From: Acheta domesticus
Lineage: Eukaryota; Arthropoda; Insecta; Orthoptera; Gryllidae
Length of the DNA: 64,000 nucleotides
Direction: 5' to 3'
Assembly: GCA_031308135.1 (NCBI GenBank)
Contig: JAHLJT010009355.1
Coordinates: forward strand, 8,419,074 to 8,483,073
Shown here: positions 22,010 through 32,904 of the stretch, piece by piece
How positions within the stretch are numbered: the stretch's first letter is position 1
Layout: each line of letters starts with the position of its first letter
Notes under the pieces: model-generated
Told to the model about the DNA's origin: nothing
The model's database searches: none
Seen by the model: only the letters and a program-made list of their open reading frames with translations
Position numbers and translations under genes: made by a program

Positions 22010-22205
22010 TCATTTATTTAGATTGATTGATTTGTATTTATTGATGCCAAAATGAAAATGAAATAGTTGAATGGAAGCTAGGAGTGGGATTGCTTCATGA
22101 AAGTCCGTGCCGATCTCGCTTTGCACGAAACCAATTCCACACGTGACCAGGATTGAACCAAGTTCCCCGGAATCGGAAGGAACGGAAGGGCGAGCCTTGC
22201 GCGTG
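22010..22205 (-). mobile_element. SINE-like 3' fragment (third family)
   Basis: Read on the minus strand: a B-box-like GGTTCAATCCT (complement at about 22152-22162), a body, and a tail ATAAATACAAATCAATCAATC at the left. The AATC tail type is shared with SINE1 but the body is different. The A-box side is not recognisable. Moderately convincing as a tRNA-derived SINE. Confidence 0.5.
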
Positions 22206-22249
22206 CGCAGATTAGAAGGCAGAGTGCAGTGACGTGCTGCTCTGGGAGG

Positions 22250-22775
22250 CGTTCGGGGATGCAACTGAAGCACGCGCGTCACAGCTGCGCCCGCCGGCCC
22301 CGCCCCCGCCCCCACCCCTACTCCCCTCCTGCTCCACATCCCTCCCTGCGCATCCCGACCCGGTCCCACCCCACCGACTCCCCGCCCCGTCCCATCTCCC
22401 CACCTGCCTCCTCCCAGCCCTTCCCTGCCCCGTCCCAACCTCGCCCCGTGCACCCCTCCCCACCGCCGCCAGGTCTCTCCCCCGTCTCCTTCTCCTCCCG
22501 TCCCGCCCCGTCCCCTTTCCTCCCCGCCGTGCCCTGTCCGTCGCCCACCCGCGCGTCTGTATTTTTGCCCCAGAAGCGAGCGCTGTCCTTGGCATTTGGC
22601 GCAGCGGCGGCGGCGGCGACTGCTGATGGATCACCCTCCGTCATCGGCAGCGGTCGTCCCCGCAGCCACCCCTCTCGCCCTCACCCCCTCCACTCGCTTC
22701 CGCCGACTCCCAGCGCCCTTCCCGCGCCCACCTACGCTCCCTTCAGGCCTTCGCCGCCATTCTCTCGCCCAGTGA
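22250..22775. other. Very GC-rich pyrimidine island
   Basis: About 500 bp of C-rich plus-strand DNA with CCCCGCCCC-type words. A 184-codon plus-strand ORF and ORFs of 147, 140, 130 and 108 codons overlap in other frames. Composition explains them all. A short GGC run lies near 22604. Confidence 0.45.
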
Positions 22776-22789
22776 AGGAGTGAACGAGG

Positions 22790-23680
22790 CGCAATCTGAA
22801 GGGCAATGTTAAATGTGAACAGCTATCTTATATTTGTTTTTTCTTTCTTGGCGCACGGGTGTGTGTCAATAAAATCAAACCGAAGTATAGCGGCTTTAGA
22901 TATGGGCCTAAGTCACTGGATGCAGAGGACACGAAGAAATTCATGTGCTATCATTTCTGGGATAATTGTGGCCAAAGAGAACTTGTCAATTGAGTATGTA
23001 TGATCTACCCCATGGGGCTCTAATTTCCTTTGGAGATGAATAATTTTTTTAGATATTTTGGAGTAATTTACTTTATCTACGTACTCCTTTCCTTCTTGTC
23101 TTCGTAGAGTACATCACTACTCTCTTTCCTCGTAAGACCACGACTCTTGCATTTCATAACTTGCTGTAAAATGTAAGGTTTACTTTAATTTTACTTTAAT
23201 TTTACCCCTAATATCTGCGATGACATTTTTTGTCAGGAGCACTATATCGTACGTATCTATAAACGACATGTATATACCCCTACAGTTAGTTGCACATTGA
23301 TCTCATTGACCACGCCTTGAAAAGAAAGATCCGCCCCAGAATGTTTCCTGATGTCACAATCAATTGAATTTCTTTCCTTCAAATACCCTACAGATAGCGT
23401 TATATACATTTTATATTGCCTACTCTTCTCCATTTACTCGCTCTGTTGGTGCAAAAGGAACGGCAAGGTGGTCTATGAAGACTCTCTATACACAACGATG
23501 GAACTTTATTCATTCGAAAACACTTTAATTCATGTGTAGTTGCTTGAAAGGTAATCTCTGCTTTTCGTTCATAAAGTATTTTTTTATCGTCTTGTACGAG
23601 TACAATAAATTGCTATTTAGTTACTTAATGTCATTTTAAAAATTGAACAAATCCACTTTGACCTGGCTGATTTAACGCTG
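22790..23680. other. AT-rich stretch, no feature seen
   Basis: Short ORFs only; none recognised. Confidence 0.5.
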
Positions 23681-23684
23681 GTAT

Positions 23685-24130
23685 CGTGCCGCCTCGCCTC
23701 GCCCCGCCCCGCCAGGGCCAGCCCCGCCCCCCCCCCGCCTCGCCCCACCCCGCCCCGCTCTGCCCCGCACCGCCTCGCCTCGCCACGCCACACCACGCCG
23801 CGCCACGTGCGCCGCGCCACGCCTCGCCCAACCCCGGCCCCACTTCGCCCAACTCCCCCCCGCCCCGCGCCGCTCCGCCTCGCCTCGCCACGCTACACCC
23901 CGCCGCGCCACGTACGCCGCGCCGCGCCACGCTACGCCACGCCACGCCACGCCATGCTACGCCACGCCACGTCACGTCACGTAACGACACGACACGACAC
24001 GACACGACACGACACGTCACGTCACGTCACGTCACGTCACGTCACGTCGTACCACGCCACGCTCCGCCCTACCCCGTCCCACGCCGCCCCGCCGCGCCGC
24101 GTCGCCGCACGTCACTCCCCGCCACGCCAC
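23685..24130. repeat. Pentanucleotide satellite block (CGCCA/CGACA/CGTCA types)
   Basis: An array of 5-bp units that changes type along its length: mixed CGCCC/CGCCT at the left, CGCCA in the middle, then about seven CGACA units (from about 23983), then about eight CGTCA units (about 24016-24050), then mixed units again. Because it lacks stops, ORFs of 193, 155, 129 and 92 codons appear on both strands. The CCACG run at 1850 is a small relative. Confidence 0.9.
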
Positions 24131-24320
24131 CTCCAAACGCACCAATCACGTGACCCACTTAGATCGCGATACGTCTGCACGCGTGTTACGCGCCGCGTTT
24201 GCGATGGCGTGTTCCGCACCCCACGCACTTCGCACGTTCGCTTCGCCACCGCATTCGTTAACAGCGCGCCGCCATTCGGAGGCCTGCGATTGGGCAACGG
24301 ACTTTTACAGTCAAGCACCC
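24131..24320. other. CpG-rich segment next to pentanucleotide block
   Basis: GC-rich with CGCGATACG, ACGCGTGTTACGCG and CGCGCCGCC words. May be unique DNA of island type. No gene supported. Confidence 0.3.
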
Positions 24321-25415
24321 TTTTTAAGTTCTCGAATATGGAGTATGCGGAATTATGCAATCTACGAAAATCGATCTCGGAATATTGATGGGCGCGTTTC
24401 CACATCTGATAATGGACAAAAGTTTTTTTCCTTGTAAGGAAAGGGGCTGGTTGAATGTGAACGCTTTTTTCCTTATAGCTCAAAAAGGCTGTATATAGTT
24501 CTGTTCAAGTTTAATGTGTCTGTAGTCGATCAATTGTAGTATGATCAATTTTCGCAGGTATCCGTTCTATTTACGCTCGAGTAATGTATTTCAGTTAATT
24601 TTTAAGACAATTTAATTTGTTTAAAATTTTGTATTGAATTTACGTAAGGTTTGCTTTATCTTATGATAGGTAGGCTTTGTCAAAATAATTTGAAAGCGAT
24701 TAGAAATCTGAGCGATTAGAAATCGGAAACCTTGAGTCAGAAGTAAGCCAACGTAAGTAAGCCAAAGTAAAGAAGCCAAAGTAAGGAAGAAGCCCTCAGT
24801 TACGGATGCGTCTGTTTGACAGTAACTGAAATATTTAGAAAGTAAGATTACAAATCAATAAGGGCTATTGCTTTTCTTCAGTACTTCAGTTGCTTATGTG
24901 TGGTTTAAATTCGCAGGGGAAATAAGTAATACATACTTGTCGAGAGTTCAATGATATGTTTTGAAGGTGAAAGCTATTGGCGACGTACAGAGACTAAGAC
25001 TTGTGAAGTCAGTATTTCACTTAAATAGTTTTGATTGCTTTGTATTTGAATATTCGATGGTGGCATTGTCTTGCTTCACTTCGGCTTGGATAATCTTAGT
25101 TGGTCAGGTCATATTAACAAGATGATGTACACGAACGTGATACCATTAATAGTTCTGAATTACTTCCTTCAATACAATTTAACAGATTTTATACCAATCG
25201 CGTTGAAACAAATTTCGGGGTTACGGCGAATTGCTTACATAACACAAAGAGCCCGCAAAAATAGGTTTGTAGAGTCACCCGAAGGGAAATTCTCAGACTG
25301 TTGATTCCCACCCGTCTGTTTCTTTTTCAAGAAAAGAAACGAAACAAAACGAAAAAAATAAAAGTCCGAGAAACAAGTGATCAATAACAGTATCAGTCGC
25401 CGACGTCCGAGAAAC
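24321..25415. other. AT-rich stretch; minor short repeats
   Basis: GCGATTAGAAATC occurs twice near 24694 and 24713, and AAGCCAA(A/C)GTAA about three times at 24745-24790. Otherwise nothing recognisable. Confidence 0.5.
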
Positions 25416-25424
25416 TTCAGCGGG

Positions 25425-25738
25425 ATCTATTTGCAGGCGCCCGGCGCGTCAACGCTAGGAAACAAATGTCGACTTCGCGTGGCTCGGCGCGCGCGCCGGC
25501 GGAAAAGCAGGTCGCGGTAATCGAACCCGGGTGTCCGCGGCCGCCGCCCCGCGGGGACGTGTGTTTCGACAGCGCTAACAGGGCGACGGCGCGGAGGACT
25601 ACGAGGGTAGGGGTAGGGGGAGCCATGGCAAAGGCGCGCGCGGATCGGATGATCCTGAGGACGCGTGTGAGTCAAAGGCGACGCGAAAGAAAGAAAAAAG
25701 ACAGACGTCGCGGCGGGAGGGCGCGAAGGAAGTTTGGG
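25425..25738. other. CpG-rich island
   Basis: GC-rich block with many CGCG words. Overlapping ORFs on both strands (115, 82, 69 codons) reflect composition. It runs straight into the tandem duplication at 25739. Confidence 0.35.
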
Positions 25739-26233
25739 GGCGATCGCAGAGGGATCGGGTTTGCGTTCCTGAGGTGTCTGGGGAATCCAAGATTACTGGG
25801 AAATGGTTCCTAGGAATTCACAATGGATTCAAAGTGATGATGAAACTGGTGATAATGCGAGTTTTATGACACTGGAAAATGGTCTACTTACCGAACAGGT
25901 GCATTGAGCAATGGTGAACTTATAACTAGAGAAGAAAATGGTCTTATATATATCTCACGTGATCTTAATAGCTAGGGGCGGATTTGTAGGCGCGAATCGC
26001 AGAGGGATCGGGTTTGCTTTTCAAAGGTGTCTGCGAAATCGAAGATTACTGGAAAATGATTCCTAGAAATTTACAATGGATTCAAAGCGATAAAGAACTG
26101 GAGATAATTCGAGTTAATGACACTGGAAAATGTTCTAGTTACCGAAGAGGTACATTGAACAGGGTGTACTTATAACTGGAGAAGAAAATTATTTTATATA
26201 TAATATGTGACCTTAATAACTAGGGGGCGGTTT
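25739..26233. repeat. Tandem duplication, two units of about 250 bp
   Basis: ATCGCAGAGGGATCGGGTTT begins units at about 25743 and 25996. Both continue through GAAGATTACTGG or CAAGATTACTGG, ACAATGGATTCAAAG, GACACTGGAAAATG and GAGAAGAAAAT to CTAGGGG. Units differ at roughly one base in six, so the duplication is old. No ORF. Confidence 0.9.
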
Positions 26234-27955
26234 TTGATGACCTAAAACATCGTCAAAAGTGATCAATGAAATGCTCTTAAAATGTTTTTAAAATGCCGTA
26301 AAAGCAATGAAAAATTACGTAAAAAATCTTATCGAAACCAGTTGAGATGATCAAAACGTTATACACACAATAATGTAAAACGAACAAGGTGAGAGATTTT
26401 GCTACAAATACGATTATAGGCCACTAATTTACTACAATCAATCAAATTTTGAAGGGGTTACGGCTAATTAATTTTATTTATGTTGGAATAATAATCTGTT
26501 AACAATACTACCTATATGACATCCAAAAATCAAACTACGCTCCTACACATGAAATAAATAGATGCCCTTACATTTAATAAACAAGGAATAAGGTTTTTTA
26601 ATACATATTATGTAAAACAATTATACTTTTCTTCAAAAATAATATCATCTCAAAAGACAGATTAGAATACGTATTCTATGTTCACTTCATATTTTGAAAT
26701 AATACCGATCGTCAACATGTCATCAAGACCTGAATTTTTTGCCCGCGTTAAATATGTAAGGAATTCACGCTATGCAGCACGTGCTTGATATTGCAAGTAA
26801 GACGTGTCAGTCTTAAACCACAGAGAAAAAACAAGTATTTTTGCTTATGTTCATTCATCAACACCTTTCATATTCGCGTGCATATTTGTCCTTAATTTTT
26901 AGTTCAACTTTTCTGCATGACCAGAAATAGCGCACCTATTTGCGTGTGCGGAGGTGGATTATATGGAATGTGTGATTGCGCTATTTCCAGACCAGCAAAA
27001 ATATTATTCTTTCAATTTCTTTCAGGTCACGCAACATTCTGCAGCCATTGGTACGCTGCTCAACGCTTGAACTGAGATTTGTTCAAACTCCGTAAGTCAG
27101 AAAATCTCTTCACATTTCACTTTATTGTTAACATAAACATGCCTTGTTCTCAATCTAAAAATACTTCATTTTTTCTCGGATTTATTCCGAGATCATAGGT
27201 AATGAATGGTATTTTTACACATTCCGCTTCGGTACGGAATGACTGAAACTTCATTGTCTTCTTGCAAAATAAAATAATCCGGGTGGGATTTTCTTCGTTT
27301 GGACGATCTGAATTTCTCTCTGAATATAATAAAAAGTATACTTATAGATTATTTTCCGTCTCATAATTAATCATTTCTTTTCCGAGTATTCAAACACACT
27401 TCTGTAATTATATAAACATTTTGATCATCATCGGAAGAAATCCACGACATCAAACACCATTCAATCTTCGAAGTGCTCAATACTCCCGAGTAGTGCTCCA
27501 TATTTTTATGCGTTTCAGAGAGATTTTAGACAGTGCCGCATTAAATGAAGGTCTTGGAGCAGTAACCACACCGAACCCAGCAAATCTCTACCTATTCATA
27601 AATGTTAATATCTCGATTTTGGTGCAAGTGTGGCTTCGAGTTTATGTGCTTATGAAGGGATGGGGACGGTAACAAAATGAGCCACAAGTTGTCCTATTAT
27701 TATTGTTATTAGTATTATTATTTATTAACGTTCTCAACTATGTTGCACATTACGTAATACATCGGAATACCGGACGTTGACATATTGTTTTGCTTCATCA
27801 GAACACAAATGAAACAAAATTTATACGTCAAATATACACTTCACTGAAAACAAGTCAAATTTAATTTAAATACTTTGTAGAAATAACACATTAGTATTAT
27901 TATATAAATAATAATAAACCATCCACTATCGCGTTACTATCACCATTCCCTCTTA
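26234..27955. other. AT-rich stretch; one small inverted repeat
   Basis: Inverted repeat GACCAGAAATAGCGCA (26919-26934) with 26977-26992 (complement GTCTGGAAATAGCGCA), 14 of 16 matching, loop about 42 bp. ORF 27421-27672 is unrecognised. Nothing else supported. Confidence 0.5.
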
Positions 27956-28015
27956 CACATTCAGACGGCACTCACTGCCATTGCAGGTATGGTTAAACGG
28001 TAATTGAGTTGAGTT

Positions 28016-28450
28016 TAGTCAAGCTCGTCTCCCAAGAACTTTCTAACAATATATCAAGTGCCCAGTATCACAGACTTTTGAATTTTTTATAAGTAGCTTC
28101 CTAATTGAAGGATTTCTAAGTGTTTCGTCGTGCTTAGTCCAGTGACCGAAATTATGATATGTCTAACATAAATTTTCGTGGCTTTCCTTTCTTTACTTCA
28201 TCTGCCAGATCCTTGGATTTGCTATAGCTATTGTCGATATTGTGGGAGAGTGGAATAGCAATGTCAATTAGATGGACTTCTTTCTTTTTGTCCAGTAAAG
28301 TGATGGCAGGTCTGTTGGCTGATATGGTGACGTCAGTCCTTATTTCTCCATCCCAATAGAGTTTGAAATCGCTGTGCTTTGAGTATTCCAAAAATATGAA
28401 AAAAAGATCTGTTGGTTTTTTTCTTAGCAGCTTTCGATGTCTTAGTCATC
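28016..28450 (-). pseudogene. Dead 3' fragment of a non-LTR retrotransposon ORF (restriction-like endonuclease region)
   Basis: The minus-strand frame 28391-28152 reads FKLYWDGEIRTDVTISANR and then PAITLLDKK and LIDIAIP, the same block found in the element at 46483-47136. In related elements this region carries a KPDI-type PD-(D/E)xK nuclease motif; here it is RPAI (residues 27-30), so the first catalytic aspartate is gone, while the second (D43) remains. After a frameshift the reading continues at 28158-28018 with ISVTGL, then QKSVILGT and YIVRKFLGDELD, a C-terminal pattern I know from this class of retrotransposon protein, interrupted by two stop codons. 3' DNA continues left to about 27900. 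Clearly non-functional. Confidence 0.75.
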
Positions 28451-28803
28451 ATGTACTAGATATTTCATATCTGATAATGTAGCCTATGAGATGTCTATGA
28501 GATTTATTCACATGCTAGCGGACCAGACAGTATTTCGATAATGCAATATATTAAATAAATGCAATTGAAGTTCAAATAAATTTATTAATTGAAGATTAAC
28601 TACGTGTTAATACGCTTCACTCTATTACACGACACTTCAAAAATCAAATATTCGAATAATGTTGTGCACCGCTATCATTTGGTTGAGATCTCCTGGTTTC
28701 TAGAGCGCAACTTCGATGTTAATCGATGTTATGAATCGAAGCGAAGGGTGAAGTTTCAAAAGATATCCATAGATCGCATTACAAGAAACGTCCCCCGGGA
28801 ACA
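28451..28803. other. No feature seen
   Basis: Short unrecognised ORF starting at 28589 runs into the hAT MITE, which adds its last third, so it is not a native gene end. Confidence 0.4.
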
Positions 28804-28811
28804 CCTTAGAG

Positions 28812-29029
28812 CAGTGTTGTCAAGGCCGATGCCACGACCGGGAGACCGTGCCACGACAATATCGCCTCTCCACGCAGTTCATCCACGAGAGACAACGCCA
28901 TCCCTATTGTAAAACGATTGGGTTACTACTAGCGCACAGTTGCGACGCTAGTTGCGCACAGGAGATCGTGGCATGCTACGGTGCCACGACGCGTGCCTCT
29001 GTCACCAGTAGAAGACTTTGACACCACTG
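28812..29029. mobile_element. hAT-type MITE, 218 bp, with 8-bp target duplication
   Basis: Left end CAGTGTTGTCAAGG and right end the complement of CAGTGGTGTCAAAG, 12 of 14 matching. CCTTAGAG flanks both ends exactly (28804-28811 and 29030-29037). An 8-bp duplication with CAGTG termini is diagnostic of hAT elements. The interior has inverted GCCACGA-type words and no ORF. Confidence 0.92.
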
Positions 29030-29151
29030 CCTTAGAGCCCATCACATCGATTAACTTTGCGAAAACAACTCCCCAACATGTCCAAATTCAAGTCACTCTT
29101 TAAATACTCCCGATACTAAAAAGAACAAAGTCAGCAAAGAAACAGTCATCG

Positions 29152-29240
29152 AATATATATCAATTGGCCCATCATTTACAAGACAGAAATTTTTTAAATA
29201 ACAGCTTTATATATTAAAAAGAATACAAATTTCACACAAA
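29152..29240. repeat. Single arm of the foldback at 29471-29705
   Basis: From ATATATCAATTGG through CATTTACAAGACAGAAAT and AAATAACAGCTTTAT to AATACAAATTTCACAC. It matches the left arm of the foldback some 360 bp to the right in the same orientation. Confidence 0.85.
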
Positions 29241-29470
29241 TTTCACGCTCTGTATGGTGATGTAAATATTCAGTTTAGTAGAAGTACAGCACATCTATCA
29301 CTACTATATCAAAGATTAATCCATTTCTTCATTCATTAGGTAGATAATAGGTGGAGCGATTACAGAAAATAATTTTGCCTCTTCATTTAGACATGAAGGT
29401 TAGTTGAGAAGTCCAAATATACTATTAGTGTAATATTAATACACTCATGACCAATTATGGATAAATAGTT

Positions 29471-29705
29471 GCAATTAATATTTTTCGTTTCTGTCTATAT
29501 TTCTAATATATATGAATCAGTTGGTCCATCACTTACAAGACAGTAATGTTTTAAATAACAGCTTTATTTTTTTAAAAAGAATACAAATTTCACAAGTGTG
29601 AAATTTGTATTCTTTCGGCATGAAAGAAATTTCTGTCTTGTAAATGATAGACCAACTGATTGATGTATATTAGAAATATAGACAGAAACGGAAAATATTA
29701 ATTAC
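29471..29705. repeat. Foldback, about 235 bp
   Basis: Left GCAATTAATATTTTTCG pairs with the complement at 29705-29689; further pairs are TTCTGTCTATATTTCTAATA, CAGTTGGTC and ACAAGACAG, down to the tip AAATTTCAC-AAGTGTGAAATTT (29585-29606). The left arm has about 10 bp more than the right near AACAGCTTT. No ORF. Probably an inverted duplication of the unit seen singly at 29152. Confidence 0.92.
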
Positions 29706-29724
29706 AAACAGCCATCGAAATCGG

Positions 29725-30030
29725 TCGAGTGGTTGTTGCGTCCGAATGCGAGGAGACTTCCTCGGAACGTGCGAACGCGAAATCGAAGGTCGCCTCGGGA
29801 CGGCGCACGCCGAAGGTGTTGCATGCGAGCGCCGCGCCGCGGGCTAAGTGAAATTAATGCGGCGCAGAGCGCAGCACTGCAGCGGCGACGCGTGCACGCC
29901 GCCGGCCTTATCGGAGGGGCGGGCGGGCGGCGGGCGCGAAAGAAATACGCCTGCGGCACTGCGCCACTCGCGGCCACGCGCGGAAACGCCTTCGCGGAAA
30001 GACCTTCGGCACCTTCGGTTCGACTTCGAA
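29725..30030. other. CpG-rich island
   Basis: GC-rich, contains several CGAAGGT/ACCTTCG words (near 29783, 29810, 30000, 30027) in both orientations. ORFs of 149, 129 and 93 codons overlap on opposite strands, so coding is unproven. Confidence 0.35.
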
Positions 30031-31120
30031 GGTGTTCCATCTCAAAATTTCTTTTTTTTAAATTTATTTCTTCTCGTTCGACATACTTGTCTTTCGAGGA
30101 GGTTAAATTATGCAGTGCATAGTTATTAACTTTTTGGGAATGGCCATCCATAAGCAGAGGAGCAGTATAGTTTATATAACTCGAAAGAATGTAATCATAG
30201 TGCTAAATTAAATGAAGCTAGGTTGAAGATTGTTTCAGTTTGATCAGTTGACAGTAATGGAGGATTACGGTGGTTTGAATCGGTCTTTGGGATCCCTGGA
30301 TTTAATACGTGGGGATGCAGCATTGCGATCTAGGCTGAAGATTAAGGAGCATGGGAAGTGTGAAGGTTTTGGTAAAAAGTTTGGGCTATTTGTGTTATGT
30401 GGTCGCTTAATGAGGGCACTTTTAATTCTCTGCGAATCTGGGTGTTAGGAATGAACCAGGGGGCATTTAAAGTTCTTCTTAGAAATATATTTTGAATGGC
30501 TGATAATTTTTGGAGATTGCTAGTCGCTTCGTAACATATCGCATCCGATGAGCGAGTCTTTTCGTTGAATTGGCTAAGTTATGTGAAGTGAAAAAACGCA
30601 CCACCGTCTTCTCCCAAAGTAGATGTTCCAAAGTAGTTGTTCTCTTTCCATGTGCATGTTATCATCCTGTATACAATCTGTTCAACCGCATTTTTCTACT
30701 GAATTTGTAAAACACAAAAATGGTTCATCTGAACAACACTTCAAAGAAGTGTGGTTTATCCCACAGCACATCACTTTCTATGTAGTATTATATCTTCGGT
30801 ATACTGCCTTCCTCTGAGTGCTTGTTGATGTATATGTAATTAATAGTTTCTCAAGTGTTCAAACTTTGTTTTATTCATGGTTTTTGTATGCATATTAGAT
30901 TAAGTATTATTGTTAGTGCTCTTTCCTTTTTTGCAATCGTGTAAACAATCTGTATTATTGTACTTTGTACTGAATCTGCAAACCTCCATTAATCATGTAT
31001 GTATTACTATTGTTTCGCATATTTTCTGAGTCGCTAATGACCTAGCTGTCGATGCGACTTTAAATAACCAAACAAAGTAGATGAATAGAGTTTTTTATGT
31101 CATCCCCGAGTTCCACTGAC
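30031..31120. other. AT-rich stretch, no feature seen
   Basis: ORF 30230-30448 has an ordinary amino-acid mix but no recognised similarity and no context. Confidence 0.45.
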
Positions 31121-31124
31121 GTTG

Positions 31125-31262
31125 CAATGCCTCTGACCGGGAAGTCCTAGGGTTCAAGTCTCGAAGGTGATCGGCGGGTGGCGTGGCTTAGAGAAACTAC
31201 CGTTGCCACTGCTGTGCTAGATCTAGGAGGTCTCGGAGTTCGTGTTCAAACGGTCGCGGATT
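31125..31262 (+). mobile_element. Two tandem SINE1-type tRNA-like heads without body
   Basis: The first has CTCTGACCGGGAAGTCCTAG then B-box-like GGTTCAAGTCT (near 31154). The second has A-box-like GTGGCTTAGAGAAACTACC (near 31184), GTTGCCACTG as in copy D, and a decayed B-box near 31228. The body start never follows; a SINE2 copy begins instead. Confidence 0.55.
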
Positions 31263-31590
31263 TTATTTAGATAATGCCTTATTTTACGTGGCGAGACTCG
31301 AGCCATCAGGGCCCGCGCTTCCACGCAAAATTCGCTACGTTCGTCTCATCATCTACCGGAGAAAGAAGGTATTACTCGGGCGATGAAATAGGCAGTTTTG
31401 AATTTAGCTCGGAGACTTTTAATAGGCTTCTTTTATAGGCAGTGAATTTACGACATGCAACATCCGGCTTTACTTCCCCTACGAAGGAACGTACACGAAG
31501 GATTTTTTCACCCTTAAATCCACGGCTTCGATCGGGTTTGAACTTGCAAACTTGGGGTCTCTGCGCTTCGGCCTCTAGGATTGGAGTACG
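31262..31590 (-). mobile_element. SINE2 copy, diverged
   Basis: Same series of segments as the better copy at 48046-48437: ATGCCTTATTTTACGTGGC, GGAGAAAGAAGGTATT, TTTGAATTTAGCTC, CCGGCTTTACTTCCCCT, GAAGGATTTTTTC and ATCGGGTTTGAAC, in the same order. On the minus strand the last is the B-box (GTTCAAACCC). The A-box end is lost. Confidence 0.85.
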
Positions 31591-31599
31591 TTTTTCCAC

Positions 31600-32050
31600 T
31601 TGGTGAACATTTCTTTATCTTATTCTCCGTTGTTGTTTCTTTCCTCGAAAAAGAACTGTTTTTATGCTCTGACCCTGTAATCTCTATACGGCAATTTGTT
31701 TTACAGTTGCACATATATTAAGATATTTGTTACGACTAACACTGTTAAATATTCTATCTCTATGTCTCCCTTCAGAATTGATTCAAGATGAATTAGGTGA
31801 AAACACGAATAGTGCAGCATATCTGAATTAAACATCCCCTCGAGACCATGCACCCCTCCAGAAACGCTTTCTAAGGATATCAGAAGTGCCGTTAGCAGCA
31901 GCACCCAGTATTTCACTTGGCACGAGACGTCTAGTGCACCGCATATCAGGAAAGCCCTGGCGAACGTGGGGCGGCTGAGGTGTTTTTCTGTCTATAAGAG
32001 TTGACGCCCTGTGTCGCTGCTATGGGCGGTTGATAGAGAGAAAGACAGGA
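31600..32050. other. No feature seen
   Basis: Mixed composition, short minus ORFs not recognised. Confidence 0.4.
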
Positions 32051-32053
32051 AGA

Positions 32054-32268
32054 AGAGTCGGATCCAGAAGAGAGGGTCATGGGGGACATGCTCCCCTAAA
32101 AAGCCTATGGTTTCCATTTCTTACGTTCCTTTATATGACACAATTGATTTAAATATTTATTTACGTTACAATTTTGTAATTATTTAAACAATAATATTGT
32201 TTATTATCATATGTACACTACAAAAATAATATACAATATAATAAATATATATTTTTCTACTCCCATTG
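32054..32268 (+). mobile_element. GGATCC-terminal MITE copy (truncated)
   Basis: From GTCGGATCCAG, through CGTTCCTTTATATGACACAA and GTAATTATTTAAA to ACACTACAAAAATAATATA. It is the reverse-orientation relative of the element at 34959-35218. Its other terminus is missing. Confidence 0.7.
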
Positions 32269-32646
32269 TATAATTCGCTCTTTGATGGCTGCAACCAGTT
32301 GCATTTCCCTACTGATTTCGTTACAGTTTTCATTATAATACAGGTTCATGACCAATCACAGAGGCGCTTCCAAACCAAGTATTGGCACTTAATTAGTCGC
32401 TCTGAATCTTTATATTAAATGTTTCGTTCGATTGTGTACATTAAAATTGCATTTCATATTATATTATGCTTCTCAGTTTTAATTTCTTTTATTATTAGTA
32501 TTTTTAACGGAAATATTATTTAAAATAGATTGAATCATAATTTCAGTTTGATCCTATTTGACTAGTGCAGTGAGAGAACATTTGACTAAGGTGAAGATTG
32601 GTTAAGATCTGAACGCAAGTCATTTTGGGTTATATGTTGTTGTCGT

Positions 32647-32904
32647 GTGGTTTTCCTTAAAAATGTCTCGTTTAAAATATCTAGTGAATCAAAGGTGGAC
32701 TTGACACTTCCAGAAATAGAAAAAACGAAAATAACAAGAAGGGATCGATTAAAAAACGAGACCATACGGGAGAACTTTGGAATTTACAATTTAAATGGCA
32801 AAATCAAAGAATATAGAGAGAAATGGGAAGTCCATGTACTAAAGATGGAAAAAAATCGTTCACCTAAGCAACGTGAGAAGGCAAGATGGGGGGCCACAGG
32901 TTGA
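32647..32904 (+). pseudogene. C-terminal fragment of a non-LTR retrotransposon reverse transcriptase
   Basis: Within the 85-codon open frame, residues 28-70 (ITRRDRLKNETIRENFGI, then NLNGKIKEYREKWEVHVLKM, ending NRSPKQ) follow the pattern R-D-R-x-x-N-E-x-I-R, K-I-x-E-Y-R-x-x-W, H-x-x-R/K-M, R-x-P that I know from the tail of endonuclease-reverse transcriptase ORFs common in insect genomes. The start codon is simply the first ATG in the frame; catalytic parts are absent upstream, and downstream the frame passes into G-rich repeat DNA. It is a remnant, with no sign of host function. The assignment rests on remembered family pattern, so the clade is uncertain. Confidence 0.65.

Noticed and set aside
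22229..22783. 184-codon proline-rich plus ORF
   Set aside because: C-rich low-complexity island with at least four competing ORFs.
23807..24388. 193-codon plus ORF and overlapping minus ORFs
   Set aside because: Pentanucleotide repeat translated; residues follow the 5-bp period.
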